Part shown: positions 39,169-48,101 of the stretch, piece by piece
Numbering within the stretch: position 1 is the stretch's first letter
How the letters are laid out: each line of letters starts with the position of its first letter
Assembly (NCBI GenBank): GCA_017480565.1
Contig: JAFVAL010000068.1
Coordinates: 1 to 50,439, forward strand
Reading direction: 5' to 3'
From: Lachnospiraceae bacterium
GTDB taxonomy: Bacteria > Bacillota > Clostridia > Lachnospirales > Lachnospiraceae
DNA length: 50,439 nt
Position numbers and translations under genes: made by a program
Notes under the pieces: model-generated
Seen by the model: only the letters and a program-made list of their open reading frames with translations
What the model was told of the DNA's origin: nothing
The model's database searches: none

Positions 39169-39444
39169 TTATGATGACCTCTTGCTTAGGTAATATTTTA
39201 CTGTTTCCGAGGCAAGGTATTCAATCAATGCTTCCATGCTGTCAAAACCGGCCGGAAGCATAAATTCTACATACCAGGCTCCGGGATAATCCCACACTTT
39301 TCTGAGATAGTCATCCACCGTTCTTGAGTCAATGACAAACTCGGCTTCCGGTACGGTCTTTCTGGCACGTTCCAATGCCAAGTCATAGATTTCATAAAGC
39401 TTTTCTTCAGCTATACGCAGATAACCCTCGTCGTAATTGTCCAT
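39169..39444 (-). CDS. Conserved hypothetical protein, 91 residues
   Basis: A small acidic helical protein: MDNYDEGYLRIAEEKLYEIY start, then a central DSRTVDDYLRKVWDYPGAWYVEF. No family recognised. ATG 39444 has GGAGAG seven bases before; the 60 upstream in-frame codons overlap the GNAT gene. It lies between an acetyltransferase and the small ORF at 39157 in one operon. Confidence 0.68.
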   Translation of the reverse strand: MDNYDEGYLRIAEEKLYEIYDLALERARKTVPEAEFVIDSRTVDDYLRKVWDYPGAWYVEFMLPAGFDSMEALIEYLASETVKYYLSKRSS

Positions 39445-39503
39445 AACATTTCTCTCCATAAAAACGTAATGAGATTGGCACAGCAAATCCTGTTTTATCC
39501 CTA

Positions 39504-40001
39504 TCAAATCCTTTTGGAATAAAGGACTTCCTCTGTGTCGAACGCGGGCTTTGAAATATCGGTCATCGTGAACCCTTTCGCTTCGTAAAAAGCCCTGGCA
39601 CGATGGTTTTCCCGGAACACCCACAGAACCACTTCGGAATATCCGGCTTCCTCGATATCTTTTAGAACCTGATCCATCATTTGACTGCCATACCCTTTAT
39701 GCCAGTTGTCCGGTAAGCTGTGAATGCAAATCAGCTCCGCCTTGCCGGTAAACTCCACATCGCGGGCCGCGTCCCAATACGCAATGCAATGGGGGCTCCC
39801 ATCCACCGAGAGAAGATATCCGTTTCCTTTGTTCTCATCCAAGAGACGCTGATACATAGCGGTCGCTCGGTCAATGTTTGTACACTTTGTTAATGTCTCA
39901 GCATCAAGAATGCCAGCAAACGCTGCCTTCCAACTTTCCGTTTGAATATAGGCCAAGGCGTTTGCGTCGCCCTGCTGAACTTTTCGAATACTTGCGTCCA
40001 T
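39504..40001 (-). CDS. GNAT-family N-acetyltransferase
   Basis: A 165-residue GNAT protein: IRKVQQGDANALAYIQTESWKAAF start, acetyl-CoA loop LPDNWHKGYGSQMMDQVL (a degenerate Q/R-x-x-G-x-G/A), and VLWVFRENHRARAFYEAKGF. The acceptor is not known. ATG 40001 is preferred since GGAG lies eight bases before; ATG 40007 is too close to it. One of three GNAT genes in the same operon. Confidence 0.9.
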   Translation of the reverse strand: MDASIRKVQQGDANALAYIQTESWKAAFAGILDAETLTKCTNIDRATAMYQRLLDENKGNGYLLSVDGSPHCIAYWDAARDVEFTGKAELICIHSLPDNWHKGYGSQMMDQVLKDIEEAGYSEVVLWVFRENHRARAFYEAKGFTMTDISKPAFDTEEVLYSKRI

Positions 40002-40028
40002 TTTCATATCTCCATAAATCAGGGTTCA

Positions 40029-40499
40029 TTAATTCGCATCAATCTGATAGGAATACCACTCGTCCGATACTCTATGAAATCCAACTGCTTCAAACGCCTT
40101 TTGGCTCTGCGTATTGAAGGAGTAGATATTCGCCTTTACCTCTTTCAGCCCCTTCTCTTTTGCAAGCGCAAGCATATTAACAATGCATCTACGCCCAATA
40201 TGAAAGTTCTGGTACTCCTTACAGACAACAATACTGATTTCTGTGTTGTCTCGGAGGGAAACATCCCCGACAAGCACACCGCGATACTGGATATAATAAC
40301 AATCACCATGCGTACTCAAATAGGTATACATACGATTCAACAAATCCAGATCATAGACGTGGTCGATATTATCAACCTGCTTGCACACATCAAGGTCCTG
40401 ATACCAGGCAAGCGCAACGTCAGGATTTGGATAATATGGAATCAGCGATATTTCTTGATCGACAATTCTCTTTCCCATTTTCTCTAAGTTGTTACTCAT
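40029..40499 (-). CDS. GNAT-family N-acetyltransferase
   Basis: A 156-residue GNAT protein: acetyl-CoA loop region CKEYQNFHIGRRCIVNMLALA, then VKANIYSFNTQSQKAFEAVGFHRV. The Gln/Arg-x-x-Gly loop is altered (NFHIGRR). It starts 15 bp after the truncated P-loop gene's stop. Acceptor unknown. Confidence 0.88.
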   Translation of the reverse strand: MSNNLEKMGKRIVDQEISLIPYYPNPDVALAWYQDLDVCKQVDNIDHVYDLDLLNRMYTYLSTHGDCYYIQYRGVLVGDVSLRDNTEISIVVCKEYQNFHIGRRCIVNMLALAKEKGLKEVKANIYSFNTQSQKAFEAVGFHRVSDEWYSYQIDAN

Positions 40500-40514
40500 A
40501 CTCTGTCCTAAGTG

Positions 40515-40643
40515 TCAAGAGGCAGATTTGTTATCCCATTGCAGATCATCTAAATCAAGATGCGATATGCCAAGTTCTTTGGAGAGTTTTTCTGCAAGGA
40601 AAGTTTTTCCGCTCCCTGGGCCTCCAATAATATGAATTTTCAT
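40515..40643 (-). pseudogene. P-loop kinase-like gene, truncated to 42 codons
   Basis: ATG 40643 with GAGG five bases upstream opens MKIHIIGGPGSGKTFLAEKL and continues through GISHLDLDDLQW, the Walker A start of adenylate-kinase-like topology-modulation/FlaR-type proteins, normally about 170-190 residues. It stops at TGA 40515 soon after this point, and no downstream domain is left before the next gene. A 3' deletion is the likely cause. Confidence 0.8.
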
Positions 40644-40684
40644 TATGTCCTCACAATACCGTTCTTCCTTCGCAGGGCTGGCAG

Positions 40685-41101
40685 TCATTCAAATGCAAGC
40701 AGATTGCCCAGATGTATCGAAAACCCAAGTGACTGATACATCTCCACATCACAGTCTGCACAGCCAACGGTCAATGACTCTGCACCGCTGTCTTGCCGGG
40801 CATACTTTACCAACTCTCTTGCAATGCCTTTATGCCGGTATTCCGGACGAATATAGAAATCTTCAAACACACCGCTTGCAGCGTAATTGAAGGTGGAAAA
40901 TCCGATCGTGATGGAACAACAGCCTGTTAATGTCGTTCCATCCCAGGCACCATAAAACAATATCCGATTCTCTTCAATTGCTTTCTTCAGCCGATTCAGA
41001 TCCTGCTCCGAAGGCATATCCTCTTCAATTTCTGCTTTATACGCCTTTTGCAGTTCCCACAATGCATCAGTCTGAGAAACCACTATTCTGGAATACTCCA
41101 T
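40685..41101 (-). CDS. GNAT-family N-acetyltransferase
   Basis: A 138-residue GNAT protein: GCCSITIGFSTF, VFEDFYIRPEYRHKGIARELVKYAR with the R-x-x-G-x-A acetyl-CoA loop, and VGCADCDVEMYQSLGFS. ATG 41101 (MEYSRIVV) has GGAGG five bases before. It follows the methyltransferase gene, with an overlap-free gap of 22 bp. Acceptor unknown. Confidence 0.9.
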   Translation of the reverse strand: MEYSRIVVSQTDALWELQKAYKAEIEEDMPSEQDLNRLKKAIEENRILFYGAWDGTTLTGCCSITIGFSTFNYAASGVFEDFYIRPEYRHKGIARELVKYARQDSGAESLTVGCADCDVEMYQSLGFSIHLGNLLAFE

Positions 41102-41123
41102 CGTTACCTCCGTAGTAAAAATT

Positions 41124-41741
41124 TTATGAAACCAGTGAAATGATACCGGCACAGTAGGAGATTTGTGTAAATATGAGCGACGGGAACTCTTTCTTCAACG
41201 CGTCCACGACGAAGTAGATTTCATCGTCATCCCATTCGTCACCCACGTCCTTCCGGCATTGTTCCAACTGGCTTCGGTTTTCAAAGGCAACATCACCGAT
41301 CAGAATCTGTCCGCCGGGGTTCAGATGAACCTGCAGCTCACGCAGGAAGGAGACCTTCTGTTCATCAGTCAGATGATGCAGGGAGTAGGTTGCAATGATA
41401 AAATCATAGCTCTGCTCCAGAAGCGGCTCCACCAATCCATGTGTGAAATCACCCTGATATAGATGAGCGTTGGGCATCTTTTCGGAAGCCAGCTCGATCA
41501 TCCGCGCTGAAAAGTCCTGGCCGTAGATTGTGCAGCCGTTTTCGTACAGCTTCGTGGTCAGCGTTCCTGTTCCAAAGCCAATGTCCAGAACAACAACGTT
41601 CGTTTTCTCCATAATGATCTTATAGATAGTTCCCAGCACATCTTTGTATCCGGCAAAAGGATAGGTGTTTCCTTCATCTGATACACCAACCGTTTTGTCA
41701 TACCCGTCTGCCCACAGGTCGAATCCTTTATTATCAAGCAT
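41124..41741 (-). CDS. Class I SAM-dependent methyltransferase
   Basis: A 205-residue Rossmann-fold methyltransferase. Motif I VLDIGFGTGTLT, then IYGQDFSARMIELA, and YDFIIATYSLHHL as motif IV. The N-terminal GFDLWADGYDKTV resembles ubiquinone/menaquinone-type small methyltransferases; the substrate is unknown. It is the first gene of an operon with GNAT genes and has two direct repeats upstream of its putative promoter. Confidence 0.9.
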   Translation of the reverse strand: MLDNKGFDLWADGYDKTVGVSDEGNTYPFAGYKDVLGTIYKIIMEKTNVVVLDIGFGTGTLTTKLYENGCTIYGQDFSARMIELASEKMPNAHLYQGDFTHGLVEPLLEQSYDFIIATYSLHHLTDEQKVSFLRELQVHLNPGGQILIGDVAFENRSQLEQCRKDVGDEWDDDEIYFVVDALKKEFPSLIFTQISYCAGIISLVS

Positions 41742-41845
41742 TAGTAAACCTCTTAATATAAAACCGAATCTACTCTATCACATAGTATCTCCGGGCGCGG
41801 CTATTACCTTCTGAATAGATTCTGCCTGCGCTAATCAATTCTGCT

Positions 41846-41932
41846 ATTATAAAGCATGCAAAATGCGGCATTTTAGTCTACATCGTTAACCGATAAGGGG
41901 GCAAAAAAAGCCTTAGTCTACACGTCTAACCA
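41846..41932 (-). promoter_or_regulatory. Methyltransferase promoter with two upstream direct repeats
   Basis: A minus-strand TATAAT (41846-41851) lies about 105 bp before the methyltransferase start. Upstream of where the -35 falls are two copies of TTAGTCTACA-(N3-5)-TAACC at about 41873-41891 and 41913-41931, 40 bp apart. This is a possible activator site pair. Confidence 0.45.
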
Positions 41933-41995
41933 GTTCAAAACGCCATAAACTCCGAAATTTTACATCAAAAGGGAATAAAGGATTTTGCCAAAAGA

Positions 41996-42030
41996 AAAAC
42001 CCCGGAAAACCGCATGTTTCCGAGGTTTTT
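41996..42030 (-). terminator. Terminator of the rplM-rpsI operon
   Basis: AACCTCGGAAA pairs with TTTTCCGGGGTT around CATGCGG, followed by TTTTTC in transcript sense, about 20 bp after the rpsI stop. Confidence 0.85.
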
Positions 42031-42049
42031 AGCCTTGTTATCCACCCAA

Positions 42050-42442
42050 TTAACGCTTGCTGAACTGAGGAGCACGTCTCGCTGCTTTGAGACCGTACTT
42101 CTTACGCTCTTTCATACGAGGATCACGAGTAAGGAATCCCGCTTTCTTAAGGGTAGGACGATAATCAGCGTCAGCCTGGCATAATGCTCTAGCGATGCCG
42201 TGACGAACTGCGCCTGCCTGACCGGTGAAGCCGCCGCCGCGTACGGTAGCGATAACATCGTACTTATCAGCTGTATCAGTTGCAACCAAAGGCTGACGAA
42301 CGATAATTCTCTGTGCTTCCAGACCGATATACTCAGTAATATCTCTCTTATTGATGGTCACTTTGCCGGTGCCGGGTACAAGATATACTCTGGCAATACT
42401 TTTCTTTCTTCTTCCGGTTCCGTAATACTTTACTGTAGCCAC
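42050..42442 (-). CDS. rpsI: 30S ribosomal protein S9
   Basis: A 130-residue S9: [21 protein letters not shown] start, [19 protein letters not shown], and the [16 protein letters not shown] tail that reaches the P-site tRNA. Normal length. It follows rplM by 22 bp and is the last gene of the unit. Confidence 0.99.
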   Translation of the reverse strand: MATVKYYGTGRRKKSIARVYLVPGTGKVTINKRDITEYIGLEAQRIIVRQPLVATDTADKYDVIATVRGGGFTGQAGAVRHGIARALCQADADYRPTLKKAGFLTRDPRMKERKKYGLKAARRAPQFSKR

Positions 42443-42464
42443 TGTGATATCCTCCTTCTAACCC

Positions 42465-42905
42465 TTAATATCTTTCCTTGATCTCAAGGACTTCCGGCTT
42501 CTGAGCTGCATGCTCATGTTCCGGACCTGCATATACGTGAAGCTTCTTCATCATGCTTCTGCCAAGAGGTCCCTTCGGAAGCATACCCTTAACAGCGTGC
42601 TTAATCACTTCTTCCGGCTTCTTTGCGGACAGCTCACGAAGGGTGGTTTCCTTCATGCCGCCAACATATGCGGAGTGATGATAATAAACCTTCTGGTCAA
42701 GCTTCTTGCCGGTTACGGTGATCTTGTCTGCGTTGATGATGATCACATAGTCGCCGGTATCGATGTGAGGGGTAAAGGTGGGTTTGTTCTTTCCTCTTAA
42801 GATCTTAGCAACCTCAGAAGAAAGGCGGCCCAATGTATGTCCTGTGGCGTCAATCACATACCATTTTCTCTCGATTGTAGATGGACTAGCCATGTAAGTC
42901 TTCAT
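42465..42905 (-). CDS. rplM: 50S ribosomal protein L13
   Basis: A 146-residue L13: [20 protein letters not shown] start, [22 protein letters not shown], and [20 protein letters not shown]. Normal length. It has its own promoter and a long leader, likely an autoregulatory L13 leader. Confidence 0.99.
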   Translation of the reverse strand: MKTYMASPSTIERKWYVIDATGHTLGRLSSEVAKILRGKNKPTFTPHIDTGDYVIIINADKITVTGKKLDQKVYYHHSAYVGGMKETTLRELSAKKPEEVIKHAVKGMLPKGPLGRSMMKKLHVYAGPEHEHAAQKPEVLEIKERY

Positions 42906-43070
42906 TGATGTTCCTCCTAAAAAACTTGGAAATGAGTTTCTTATACGAAAATGCCTCCCCGGGGCTATGGTTTAGCATCCTCAAAACGGATTGTCTCGCT
43001 TGGGAAAGGCGAAACGTGCCGTCGTAATCTTGTTGTATGGGCGCACTCCTAGTGCGTCAACGCTAAATAT
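42906..43070 (-). promoter_or_regulatory. rplM leader, L13-leader-like
   Basis: A leader of about 160 nt separates the promoter (43069-43097) from rplM. It includes GCGTTGACGCACTAGGAGTGCGC near the 5' end and a GC-rich CCCCGGGGAGGCA box nearer the gene. Position and length fit the Firmicutes L13 leader, where L13 represses its own operon. I assign it by position and not by a covariance search. Confidence 0.55.
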
Positions 43071-43097
43071 TATACAGAAAGAGAATTTTGATGTCAA
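43069..43097 (-). promoter_or_regulatory. rplM promoter
   Basis: TTGACA (43092-43097), exactly 17 bp, TATAAT (43069-43074) on the minus strand: consensus at every position. About 160 bp upstream of rplM. Confidence 0.88.
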
Positions 43098-43138
43098 CAA
43101 GTTTTTGTTGATTTTTCAAGCTTTTTTAGGCTTTCTTC

Positions 43139-43891
43139 TTACTTTCTGGGATCTTTTGCAAATGTAATTCCAAGCATCGTAAGTCCCTTTGCCGGGGCCG
43201 TCGGTCCCGCGGCTTCTCGGTCCTTTGCAAGGAGGATTTTCTTCATCTCTTCCGGTTCTCTCTTGCCCCCGCCGATCTCAATCAGTGTGCCGGCAATGAT
43301 ACGCACCATATTATAGAGAAATCCATTTCCGGTGATCCGAATGCGAATGTAATCTCCTTCCCGCACCACATCACACCCATCCAATGTCCGTACAAAGTCT
43401 TTTGCCTGTGTGCCTATCGAACAGAAGCTTGTAAAATCATGTTCACCGACAAGATAGGTCGCCGCCTGCTGCATTTTCTTTACATCAAGCGGATAGTGAT
43501 AAAAATAACTATACAAGCTCGTCGTTGGCATCTCAATCGTACGGTTACAGATCACATATTCATACGTTTTCTTGCTCTCACATTTGCGAGGATGAAAATC
43601 AGAAGCCACTTCGTAGGATTCGGTGATGCGGATGTCCTCGGGCAGCCACTGATTGATCGCAAAACAAAGTTTTTCCGCCGGAATCCGGGTTTCTGTGTCA
43701 AATACAGCCACGGTGCCTAACGAGTGAACCCCGGCATCCGTACGGCTCGATCCGATCACCTGAATCTGCTCTCCCACCAACTTGGAAATGGTTTCATTTA
43801 ACACAGATTCGATCGTCGTCTGTCCTTTTTGAATCTGCCACCCGGCATACTTTGTCCCATCATAGGCGACGCGAAGTAAGATTCGTTTCAT
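43139..43891 (-). CDS. truA: tRNA pseudouridine synthase A
   Basis: A 250-residue TruA, which makes pseudouridine at positions 38-40 of tRNA anticodon stems. Start RILLRVAYDGTKYAGWQIQKG, catalytic Asp in SSRTDAGVHS, and FLYNMVRIIAGTLIEIG near the end. ATG 43891 overlaps the ecfT stop as TGATG, so translation is coupled; a longer upstream frame overlaps ecfT and is not used. Confidence 0.97.
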   Translation of the reverse strand: MKRILLRVAYDGTKYAGWQIQKGQTTIESVLNETISKLVGEQIQVIGSSRTDAGVHSLGTVAVFDTETRIPAEKLCFAINQWLPEDIRITESYEVASDFHPRKCESKKTYEYVICNRTIEMPTTSLYSYFYHYPLDVKKMQQAATYLVGEHDFTSFCSIGTQAKDFVRTLDGCDVVREGDYIRIRITGNGFLYNMVRIIAGTLIEIGGGKREPEEMKKILLAKDREAAGPTAPAKGLTMLGITFAKDPRK

Positions 43892-44697
43892 CACAAATAC
43901 AATACCTTTCCGGTAAAAATGACTGTGGCAAGATAAAGAAGCATGACCACATAAGCGATGTAGTCTCTGGACTGGTACCGAAGCGGCTTCATCTTGGTAC
44001 GTCCTTCCCCGCCGTGATAACATCTTGCCTCCATCGCCATCGCAAGATCGTCCGCGCGGCGAAATGCGGAGACAAAAAGCGGAACCAAAAGAGGCACCAA
44101 GCTTTTCGCTTTTTGTATCAGATTTCCTTCATCAAAGCTTGCACCGCGCGCCATCTGCGCCATCATGATCTTGTTCGTCTCTTCCATCAGAATCGGGATA
44201 AAACGAAGCGCAATCGACATCATCATCGCAACCTCATGCACCGGCAGTCCAAGCTTTTTAAACGGCTTTAAAAGGCTCTCAAGGCCGTCTGTGAGCTGAT
44301 TCGGCGTCGTGGTAAATGTCATCAGCGACGATCCGATGATCAAAAGGATCAGGCGCAGTGCCATAAACCCTGCATTGCGAATACCAGCATCTGTGATCTG
44401 AAAAGGCCCACCCTTCCAGTAGACGACGTCGCCCGGAGTAAAAAACAGGTTAAACATCGACATGAAAAGAAGCAGGAAAATGATCGTCTTCAGGCCTCGC
44501 AGAATATATCCCAATGGTACTTTGGAAAGCAAGATGACCGTAAATAAAAACGCGGCCACCACAAAATAACAACTGAAACTCTTAAACAAAAACAGGGAGA
44601 TGATGTACACCAGCGTACCCACAAGCTTCACGCGGGGATCCAGGCGGTGAATCACCGATTCTGCGGGATAATACTGTCCAATCGTAATCTCACGCAT
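43891..44697 (-). CDS. ecfT: Energy-coupling factor transporter transmembrane protein
   Basis: A 268-residue EcfT that joins the two ATPases to exchangeable vitamin-binding S components. Five hydrophobic segments; start ITIGQYYPAESVIHRLDPRVK, and the two coupling motifs are MAQMARGASF and AMAMEARCY (A-R-G and A-R-C types). ATG 44697 is used because GAGGAGG lies nine bases before; it overlaps the ecfA2 end by 8 bp. Confidence 0.95.
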   Translation of the reverse strand: MREITIGQYYPAESVIHRLDPRVKLVGTLVYIISLFLFKSFSCYFVVAAFLFTVILLSKVPLGYILRGLKTIIFLLLFMSMFNLFFTPGDVVYWKGGPFQITDAGIRNAGFMALRLILLIIGSSLMTFTTTPNQLTDGLESLLKPFKKLGLPVHEVAMMMSIALRFIPILMEETNKIMMAQMARGASFDEGNLIQKAKSLVPLLVPLFVSAFRRADDLAMAMEARCYHGGEGRTKMKPLRYQSRDYIAYVVMLLYLATVIFTGKVLYL

Positions 44698-45577
44698 CGC
44701 AAGCCACCTCCTCATCCCGCGAGGATGCATTTGCCGCAAATACACGTAAGATCTGATCTTTTGCCTGTTTTAACGTGATCACATCTGCACTCACCGGAAG
44801 CCCGATCTCGTGCAGCTCCTGCATCACAAGCGTCACCTGCGGCACGTCAAGGCCTAGATCTTTTAACTCCTCTTTGTGCGCAAACACACGCGCCGGTGTA
44901 TCATAAAAAGCGACTTTGCCGTGATTCATCACCAGAATCAGATCCGCATATTCCGCAACGTCTTCCATACAATGTGTCACGAAAACGACCGTAATCTGCT
45001 GCTCTTTCTGAAGCTTTGCGATCTCTCCCAAGATTTCTTTCTTACCCTGCGGATCAAGTCCTGCAGTCGGCTCATCCAAGATCAATACCTTAGGCTGCAT
45101 CGCAAGCACACCTGCGATCGCAACACGCCGTTTCTGACCGCCGGAGAGCTCAAACGGGCTCGCATCAAAGAGCGACTCCTCAATGCCCACCTGTCCTAGT
45201 GCAGTGATCGCTCTCTCCTTTTGTTCTTCCACAGAAAGTCCCAGATTCTTCGGTCCAAACATCACATCATCAAGTACAGTTGCCTCAAACAGCTGATGTT
45301 CCGGATACTGAAAGACAAGTCCGACTTGGCTGCGCAGCTTTCGAAGTGAATATCCTTCTGCGTAAATACTTTCGCCATCGTATAAGATGTCGCCTGCCGT
45401 CGCATGCAAAAGTCCGTTGAGATGTTGAATCAGCGTAGATTTCCCAGACCCTGTATGTCCGATCAATCCGATAAACTTACCATCCGGGATGGTCAGATTG
45501 ATCTGATGGAGAGCCTGGATTTCAAATCCGCTTCCTTCAGAATAGATGTAGGAGACATCTCTGCACTCGATTGCCAT
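44690..45577 (-). CDS. ecfA2: Energy-coupling factor ATPase 2
   Basis: A 295-residue ABC ATPase: Walker A GLIGHTGSGKST, signature ELSGGQKRR, Walker B VLILDEPTAG, switch His in VFVTHCMED. Together with EcfA1 and EcfT it forms the ECF energising module. It overlaps the ecfA1 coding end by 85 bp. Confidence 0.95.
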   Translation of the reverse strand: MAIECRDVSYIYSEGSGFEIQALHQINLTIPDGKFIGLIGHTGSGKSTLIQHLNGLLHATAGDILYDGESIYAEGYSLRKLRSQVGLVFQYPEHQLFEATVLDDVMFGPKNLGLSVEEQKERAITALGQVGIEESLFDASPFELSGGQKRRVAIAGVLAMQPKVLILDEPTAGLDPQGKKEILGEIAKLQKEQQITVVFVTHCMEDVAEYADLILVMNHGKVAFYDTPARVFAHKEELKDLGLDVPQVTLVMQELHEIGLPVSADVITLKQAKDQILRVFAANASSRDEEVACDA

Positions 45578-46428
45578 AGTTTCTCTATTTCCTCTCTAAA
45601 CTCCTCCGGCGTTAAGATACCATCGGGCAAAGGAAGCCCTTCTTCCTTTAACTCATGGGCCAGCTCCGTCACCTGAGGAACGTCAAGTCCGATCTCTTTT
45701 AGTTTCTCCACCTGCGAGAAAACCTCACGCGGTGTTCCCTGCAGCGCAATTCTGCCTGCATCCATTACAAATACTTTATCTGCAAACACCACTTCATCCA
45801 TGTAATGCGTAATCAGAATGACAGTGACGTTTTCTTTCTCATTTAATTCCCGCACGGTCGCAATCACGTCCTTACGTCCCGCAGGATCCAACATTGCAGT
45901 CGGCTCATCAAGCACGATACAGTCAGGCTTCATCGCCATCACGCCTGCGATGGCAACCCTTTGTTTCTGCCCACCCGAAAGGCGGTTTGGTGAATGCTTG
46001 CGGTAATGCAGCATTCCCACAGACGATAAGCTCTTCTCCACACGCTTCCAGATCTCATCCGTCGGTACACCGATGTTCTCTGGCCCAAATCCGACATCCT
46101 CCTCCACGATCGTTGCGATAATCTGGTTGTCCGGATTTTGAAACACCATCCCGGCCGTCTGCCGGATCGGAAGCAGATTTTTCTCATCCGCTGTATCCAT
46201 GCCTCCGACGATCAGCGTCCCGGATGTAGGCTTTAACAAAACATTGATCTGTTTTGCAAATGTGGACTTCCCGGATCCATTGTGCCCCAAAATCGCAATG
46301 AAATCCCCGGTCTCCACCGTCAAAGTCACATCATCGATCGCACGGTGACGCTCCGGCTCTTCGTCTTCATTTTTCGAAATCAAATAGTCATAGATCAGGT
46401 TTTTCACCTGAATCATCGGATTTTTCAT
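45493..46428 (-). CDS. ecfA1: Energy-coupling factor ATPase 1
   Basis: A 311-residue ABC ATPase: Walker A AILGHNGSGKST, signature RLSGGQKQR, Walker B CIVLDEPTAM, switch His in LITHYMD. It is about 30 residues longer than the usual CbiO1 because its C-terminal tail (SPTSILKEADLKSRLSIRSI) runs 85 bp into ecfA2. ATG 46428 has GGAAGGA before it; 24 bp upstream another ATG lacks a site. Downstream of rplQ with a terminator-like hairpin between. Confidence 0.95.
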   Translation of the reverse strand: MKNPMIQVKNLIYDYLISKNEDEEPERHRAIDDVTLTVETGDFIAILGHNGSGKSTFAKQINVLLKPTSGTLIVGGMDTADEKNLLPIRQTAGMVFQNPDNQIIATIVEEDVGFGPENIGVPTDEIWKRVEKSLSSVGMLHYRKHSPNRLSGGQKQRVAIAGVMAMKPDCIVLDEPTAMLDPAGRKDVIATVRELNEKENVTVILITHYMDEVVFADKVFVMDAGRIALQGTPREVFSQVEKLKEIGLDVPQVTELAHELKEEGLPLPDGILTPEEFREEIEKLWQSSAEMSPTSILKEADLKSRLSIRSI

Positions 46429-46473
46429 CACATTTTCCTTCCATCCATTCAAGATGCCCAGAAATTGAAATAA

Positions 46474-46497
46474 GGAGCCCGGAATTCTCCGGACTCC
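46474..46497 (-). terminator. Hairpin after rplQ
   Basis: GGAGTCCGGAG/CTCCGG-type pairing (GGAG-CCCGGAATTCTCCGGA-CTCC on the plus strand) forms a GC-rich stem, 14 bp after the rplQ stop. Only a short U-run (TTATTTC) follows, so termination may be partial and let RNA polymerase reach ecfA1. Confidence 0.6.
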
Positions 46498-46511
46498 CTG
46501 GTACCTTAAGA

Positions 46512-47048
46512 TTATACTAACTCAAGCAGTACTTCCATGGCTGCATCGCCCTTACGAGGTCCGATCTTAACGATTCTGGTATAACCACCGTTACGATTCG
46601 TATACTTCGGAGCAACATCATTGAATAATACATCCGCAACATCAACGGTCTTGGTATGTTTCTTTCTTCCCTTTGCCTCGGTCGGTACATCCTTCAAAGT
46701 GTAGAGAACCTTGTACATCTCTCTTCTTGCATGAAGTCTGGACGGAGCATCCTTCTTGATCTCCTTCTGAACTTCATCATAAACGGTCACTTTCTTGCCA
46801 TCGACAACTTCTTTGACTCTCTTGCCGTCTTTGTCCTTGCGGGCAACCTTAGCGGTAACGGTAACGGTCTCATAGTTATCCTTCTCACGGATTGCTAAGG
46901 TGATCAGATGCTCAGCGATTCTGCGAACCTCTTTTGCCTTCGCTTCCGTTGTTACAATCTTGCCATGATATAATAACTGGGTCACCTGGTTTCTCAGGAG
47001 CGCTTTTCTCTGAGAAGAGGTTCTGCCGAGCTTTCTATATTTAGCCAT
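46512..47048 (-). CDS. rplQ: 50S ribosomal protein L17, long form
   Basis: A 178-residue L17. The core is normal: [21 protein letters not shown] start and the [23 protein letters not shown] end. About 55 extra residues ([19 protein letters not shown] and beyond) sit in the middle, longer than the usual 115-130. Such a lysine-rich insertion is, as I recall, common in Lachnospiraceae L17 proteins. Confidence 0.98.
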   Translation of the reverse strand: MAKYRKLGRTSSQRKALLRNQVTQLLYHGKIVTTEAKAKEVRRIAEHLITLAIREKDNYETVTVTAKVARKDKDGKRVKEVVDGKKVTVYDEVQKEIKKDAPSRLHARREMYKVLYTLKDVPTEAKGRKKHTKTVDVADVLFNDVAPKYTNRNGGYTRIVKIGPRKGDAAMEVLLELV

Positions 47049-47070
47049 AGGTATCTATCCCTCCTAAAAA

Positions 47071-48033
47071 TCAATTATCTTCCCCAAGATTCAGGCTCAG
47101 ACCCAGCTCAGCCAGCTTCGATAAAACTTCGTCCAGGGACTTACGTCCAAGGTTACGAACCTTCATCATATCCTCAGGGGTACGGTTGCACAGTTCCTCA
47201 ACCGTGTTGATGCCTGCTCTCTTCAGACAGTTGTACGAACGCACGGAAAGCTCGAGCTCGTCGATACTCATCTCGAGAGCCTTCTCCTTCTCATCATTCT
47301 TAGGCTCAACAAGCACTTCTGCAGTCTTCGCTGTCTCAGACAGATCGATAAATGCATTCAGATGCTCGGAAAGGACTTTCGCCGCAAGGCTGACAGCCTC
47401 ATCCGGAGCCAGGGTTCCGTTCGTATACACATCCAATGTAAGCTTATCGTAGTCAGTCACCTGACCGACACGTGTATTCTCAACCGTCATATTGACGCGC
47501 TCTACCGGAGTAAAAATGGAGTCTACCGGAATCACACCGATCGGAAGATCTTCATCTTTGTTCTTGTCCGCTCCGATATAGCCTCTGCCGTTGACGATGG
47601 TCAGCTCGATGAAGAGTCTGCAATCCGGGCCACCGGACAGCGTTGCGATCACCTGATCCGGATTTAAGATCTCAAGATCGGGGTCAACATGAATATCTCT
47701 TCCCGTTACAACACACTCGCCTTCAGCTTCGATGTAAGCTGTCTTGGATTCGCCGGTCTCGCTTGTATTCTTGATCGCCAGATTCTTGATGTTCATGATG
47801 ATCTCAGTCACATCTTCCTTGACACCCGGGATCGCGCTGAACTCATGAACCACACCGTCAATCTTAACCTGACTGACTGCAGTTCCCGGAAGGGAGGAAA
47901 GCATAATTCTTCTCAGGGAATTGCCCAGAGTGATGCCATAACCTCTCTCAAGGGGTTCTACGACGAAACGGCCATATCTCTTATCTTCAGAAATCTCAGC
48001 AATCTCAATCTTCGGTTTTTCAAAATCAAACAC
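47071..48033 (-). CDS. rpoA: DNA-directed RNA polymerase subunit alpha
   Basis: A 320-residue alpha subunit. N-terminal dimerisation domain with [21 protein letters not shown] and [18 protein letters not shown]-terminal domain from about residue 250 with [17 protein letters not shown] and [15 protein letters not shown]. Normal length. Confidence 0.99.
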   Translation of the reverse strand: MFDFEKPKIEIAEISEDKRYGRFVVEPLERGYGITLGNSLRRIMLSSLPGTAVSQVKIDGVVHEFSAIPGVKEDVTEIIMNIKNLAIKNTSETGESKTAYIEAEGECVVTGRDIHVDPDLEILNPDQVIATLSGGPDCRLFIELTIVNGRGYIGADKNKDEDLPIGVIPVDSIFTPVERVNMTVENTRVGQVTDYDKLTLDVYTNGTLAPDEAVSLAAKVLSEHLNAFIDLSETAKTAEVLVEPKNDEKEKALEMSIDELELSVRSYNCLKRAGINTVEELCNRTPEDMMKVRNLGRKSLDEVLSKLAELGLSLNLGEDN

Positions 48034-48101
48034 GCGATAACCTCCTTTGTGGTTTCGTGCTCTTAAATGGTTTCTTGTCCCAATTAAGCCCGCTTAAGGA
48101 A

